Source: JAWBOD01 sp964651405
GTDB taxonomy: Archaea > Aenigmatarchaeota > Aenigmatarchaeia > Aenigmatarchaeales > Aenigmatarchaeaceae
Length of the DNA stretch: 7,447 nt
Reading direction: 5' to 3'
Assembly (NCBI GenBank): GCA_964651405.1
Contig: CAZYZB010000038.1
Span: 1-7,447 of the forward strand
This document shows, piece by piece, positions 5,755 through 7,447 of this stretch. The translations under genes were made by a program, and so were the position numbers. The notes beneath the pieces were generated by a model. It was not told where the DNA came from, made no database searches, and saw only the letters and a program-made list of their open reading frames with translations. How positions within the stretch are numbered: the first letter of the stretch is position 1; each line of letters begins with the position of its first letter.

Positions 5755-6150
5755 ATGAACCTCAAGCAATTCCTAAAACCAGATTGGAGAAAATTTTATT
5801 TGTTTAGCATACTATCGTTCTTTTTTATTCAATATCCTACAAATGGTAAATTTGACTTTATTGGTTTTATTACATTCATAGTAGCTATTCCTATAATTAT
5901 TGCGTTAATTTCTTTTTCTGTATCTGCTGAGTCCTTAATAGCTCCAGTAGACTCTTACAAGATAATATTCAAACCCCAAGTTTTTGCTACAACTGTAGCA
6001 TTATTTTATTTTATAGTAAATTTTTTACTGTACCTGCATGATTCGAGCCGTTTGTTATTTGGTACTCTTACGATATTTCTGTTGATACCATCTTATATTA
6101 TGTCTTGTCTCATAGTCTGGGTTTATAATAAGTTTAGAAAAAGAAAGTAA
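5755..6150 (+). CDS. Small four-span membrane protein (FLKPxWRK family), paralog of the 3245-3559 protein
   Basis: A 131-residue protein starting NLKQFLKPDWRK and ending SCLIVWVYNKFRKRK, with hydrophobic segments at about 12-27, 36-58, 76-95 and 100-124. Basic ends place both termini in the cytoplasm. The first 13 codons and a 15-codon stretch near the end match the protein at 3245-3559 strongly, whereas the middle differs in length and lacks the Cys clusters. It follows the aminotransferase stop by 4 bp, so it is probably co-transcribed. Its ribosome site is weak. No function is known; membrane placement is predicted from composition only. Confidence 0.78.
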   Translation: MNLKQFLKPDWRKFYLFSILSFFFIQYPTNGKFDFIGFITFIVAIPIIIALISFSVSAESLIAPVDSYKIIFKPQVFATTVALFYFIVNFLLYLHDSSRLLFGTLTIFLLIPSYIMSCLIVWVYNKFRKRK

Positions 6151-6180
6151 TATAAACGAAAACAAAATATTCTATAGGTG
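6148..6180 (+). promoter_or_regulatory. Promoter and ribosome site of the M42 peptidase gene
   Basis: TAATATAAA at 6148-6156 is a TATA-like box overlapping the preceding stop codon and lying about 33 bp before ATG 6186. AGGTG at 6176-6180, 5 nt before the ATG, is a good ribosome site and fixes the start. Unlike arcC and the aminotransferase gene, this transcript would need a short leader. A start from this box alone would fall close to the ribosome site, so read-through from upstream may also supply the message. Confidence 0.5.
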
Positions 6181-6185
6181 TAACA

Positions 6186-7190
6186 ATGGATTTGCTAGAA
6201 AGATTGATAAGCACTTTTGGTGTAAGTGGAAACGAGGAGAAAGTTAGATGTTTGATTCAGGAAGAGATCAAGAAATATGTTGATGAAGTTTACACAGACA
6301 AGGTAGGAAATCTTATTGCCCGCAAGAAAGGAAAAAAACCAAAGATAATGCTTTCTTCTCATATGGATGAAATTGGCTTAATGGTAAAGAACATCGAGTC
6401 TAGAGGTAGAATTTACTTTGTAGAACTAGGTGGAGCAGATCCAGTCATGCTCTTAGGTGAAAGAGTTCATATAGAAACCAAGAAGGGAATAATACATGGA
6501 GTTATAACGACGAGAGAGGTCAATGATGGAACTTTTTTAAATCAGGTACCAAGAGTAGAAGACTTGTTTGTTGACACTGGTTTGAGTGAGAGAGAGCTTA
6601 AAAAATTAGGAATTGAGATAGGATCTTATCTCTCAATGGAAAGGGATTTGTATTATCTGGGCTCTGATAAAATAATCTGTGGCAAGGCATTTGACAACAG
6701 GATAGGTTGTTACATACTCATAGAGCTTGCTAAGAGATTAAAGAAAAGCGGATGTGAGATATATTTTGTTTTCACTATACAAGAAGAGATAGGACTTGTA
6801 GGAGCTATGACTTCTGCATATAAAGTAGAACCTGATTGGGCAATTGCTGTTGACGTCATAGAGACGTCTGACGCTAGAGGAGAACCTGTAATAACTTTAG
6901 GTAATGGACCCTCTATCACAATGAAAGATGCAGAATTAATTGGAAACAGAACTCTTAATGAACACATAATTGGCATTGCAAAAAAGAAGAAGATTCATAT
7001 TCAAAGAGACGTTAGTGAAACTGGAACAACAGATGCCACAAGCATCTCGATAACAAAAGGCGGCGTCCCTTCGACAGTGGTTGGCGTGCCGATAAGAAAT
7101 TTGCACACGGCAACAGCAGTCGCAAACAAAGATGATATAGAAGATACGATTTTGATATTGGAAGAATTTTTAAAAAATCCACCAAAATGA
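6186..7190 (+). CDS. M42 family metallo-aminopeptidase (TET/glutamyl aminopeptidase/'CelM' type)
   Basis: A 334-residue cytosolic dinuclear-metal aminopeptidase, normal in length for family M42, whose members form large tetrahedral or smaller complexes that trim peptides. Metal and catalytic residues line up: His59 and Asp61 in SSHMDEIG, bridging Asp170 in GKAFDNRIG, catalytic Glu200 and ligand Glu201 in QEEIGLVGA, Asp223 in AVDV, and His307 in RNLHTATA. The stretch at about 65-160 fits the inserted dimerisation domain of the family. The C-terminal GTTDATSI and GGVPSTVVGVP motifs are also typical. After His307 the usual H-S/T-P-x-E reads HTATA, so the common Glu is Ala. The start follows an AGGTG site. 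Its stop overlaps the ribosome site of the next gene. It probably supplies free amino acids from peptides; the exact specificity cannot be read. Confidence 0.93.
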   Translation: MDLLERLISTFGVSGNEEKVRCLIQEEIKKYVDEVYTDKVGNLIARKKGKKPKIMLSSHMDEIGLMVKNIESRGRIYFVELGGADPVMLLGERVHIETKKGIIHGVITTREVNDGTFLNQVPRVEDLFVDTGLSERELKKLGIEIGSYLSMERDLYYLGSDKIICGKAFDNRIGCYILIELAKRLKKSGCEIYFVFTIQEEIGLVGAMTSAYKVEPDWAIAVDVIETSDARGEPVITLGNGPSITMKDAELIGNRTLNEHIIGIAKKKKIHIQRDVSETGTTDATSISITKGGVPSTVVGVPIRNLHTATAVANKDDIEDTILILEEFLKNPPK

Positions 7191-7196
7191 GGTGAT
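7189..7196 (+). promoter_or_regulatory. Strong ribosome binding site of the desulforedoxin-domain gene
   Basis: GAGGTGAT is an 8-nt match to the archaeal anti-SD complement. It overlaps the peptidase stop codon TGA (7188-7190) and sits just before ATG 7200. It fixes the start of the downstream gene and indicates co-transcription with the peptidase. Confidence 0.75.
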
Positions 7197-7199
7197 GTA

Positions 7200-7447
7200 A
7201 TGGGCGGTGTAAAAGAAAAAGGAGAAATATTTAGATGTAATATTTGCGGTAATGAAGTTAAAGTTTTATCCGTAGGCGGAGGAACTTTAGTTTGCTGCAA
7301 CAAACCTATGGAAATGATAAAAGAAGGCGAACCTGCAGAAGAGGATGAGATTGAATCAGAAGACAAGAAGGAAGAAGAAAGCTGGGGCGGCCTTGGAAAT
7401 GAGGAAACTGAAAACGAGGAAAATGTAGAAGGAGATATAAACAAAGG
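7200..7447 (+). CDS. Desulforedoxin-domain (desulfoferrodoxin N-terminal-like) protein with acidic extension (partial)
   Basis: The first 82 codons are visible and the frame is open at the right edge. Residues 11-42, FRCNICGNEVKVLSVGGGTLVCCNKPMEMIKE, split as FRCNICGNEV (11-20) and LVCCNKPM (30-37), match the small iron domain of desulfoferrodoxin. Cys13, Cys16, Cys32 and Cys33 would hold one Fe in a rubredoxin-like Cys4 site. In classical desulfoferrodoxin a superoxide-reductase domain follows soon after. Here residues 42-82 are instead very acidic (19 of 41 are Asp or Glu) with a WGGLG patch at 62-66. What comes after is off the window, so it may be a stand-alone electron carrier or a linker to another domain. 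It is translated from a strong site overlapping the peptidase stop. Confidence 0.85.
   Translation, partial: MGGVKEKGEIFRCNICGNEVKVLSVGGGTLVCCNKPMEMIKEGEPAEEDEIESEDKKEEESWGGLGNEETENEENVEGDINK

Noticed and set aside
7001..7444. 147-aa minus-strand frame rich in Ser, Phe and Pro
   Set aside because: It is the antisense of the M42 C-terminus and the acidic tail of the desulforedoxin protein; Glu-rich codons read backwards give Ser/Phe-rich low complexity.
1..7447. CRISPR array, tRNA or transposon ends
   Set aside because: No regularly spaced direct repeats, no cloverleaf with a T-loop GGTTCRA-like motif, and no transposase motifs or flanking inverted repeats were found.

Overview
The window looks archaeal, most likely from an uncultivated small-genome lineage (DPANN-type, e.g. 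Woesearchaeota or Pacearchaeota). The DNA is AT-rich and arginine is mostly AGA/AGG. TATA-like boxes lie about 20-30 bp upstream of several starts, some of which look leaderless. GGTGA-type ribosome sites appear inside operons. Proteins resemble archaeal families (a Thermococcales-like class III aminotransferase, an M42 peptidase, small 'FLKPxWRK' membrane proteins). TAA and TGA both act as stops, so the code is standard. The lineage is inferred from style; there is no rRNA gene to confirm it.

Region 1 (1-1961, minus strand) is one long reading frame that runs off the left edge. It encodes a PurD-like ATP-grasp ligase interrupted in frame by a full-length 346-residue LAGLIDADG intein (237-1274). 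The intein sits in the conserved GPSTGEMG/T loop. The frame has no stop inside the window, so an ORF caller that needs both ends would miss it. This is the most striking element here.

Region 2 (1962-2023) is a short AT-rich divergent promoter region.

Region 3 (2024-6150, plus strand) is a tightly packed block: carbamate kinase (arcC), a minimal nucleotidyltransferase-fold protein, a small Cys-rich membrane protein, ornithine carbamoyltransferase (argF), a class III ornithine/4-aminobutyrate-type aminotransferase, and a second membrane protein paralogous to the first. Gaps are 4 bp or 4-nt overlaps, except before the aminotransferase, which has its own palindromic TATA-like promoter. ArgF and ArcC together would convert citrulline plus phosphate to ornithine, CO2, NH3 and ATP. 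The aminotransferase could then take ornithine toward glutamate semialdehyde. No arginine deiminase is visible, so citrulline would have to come from elsewhere, or the pathway would have to run in the anabolic direction.

Region 4 (6151-7447, plus strand) has its own promoter and ribosome site. It encodes an M42 metallo-aminopeptidase followed directly by a desulforedoxin-domain protein with a very acidic tail, which runs off the right edge. The peptidase could supply amino acids to the catabolic enzymes upstream; that link is inference from position only.

No tRNA, rRNA, CRISPR array or insertion sequence was seen. No gene-free stretch exceeds about 65 bp.
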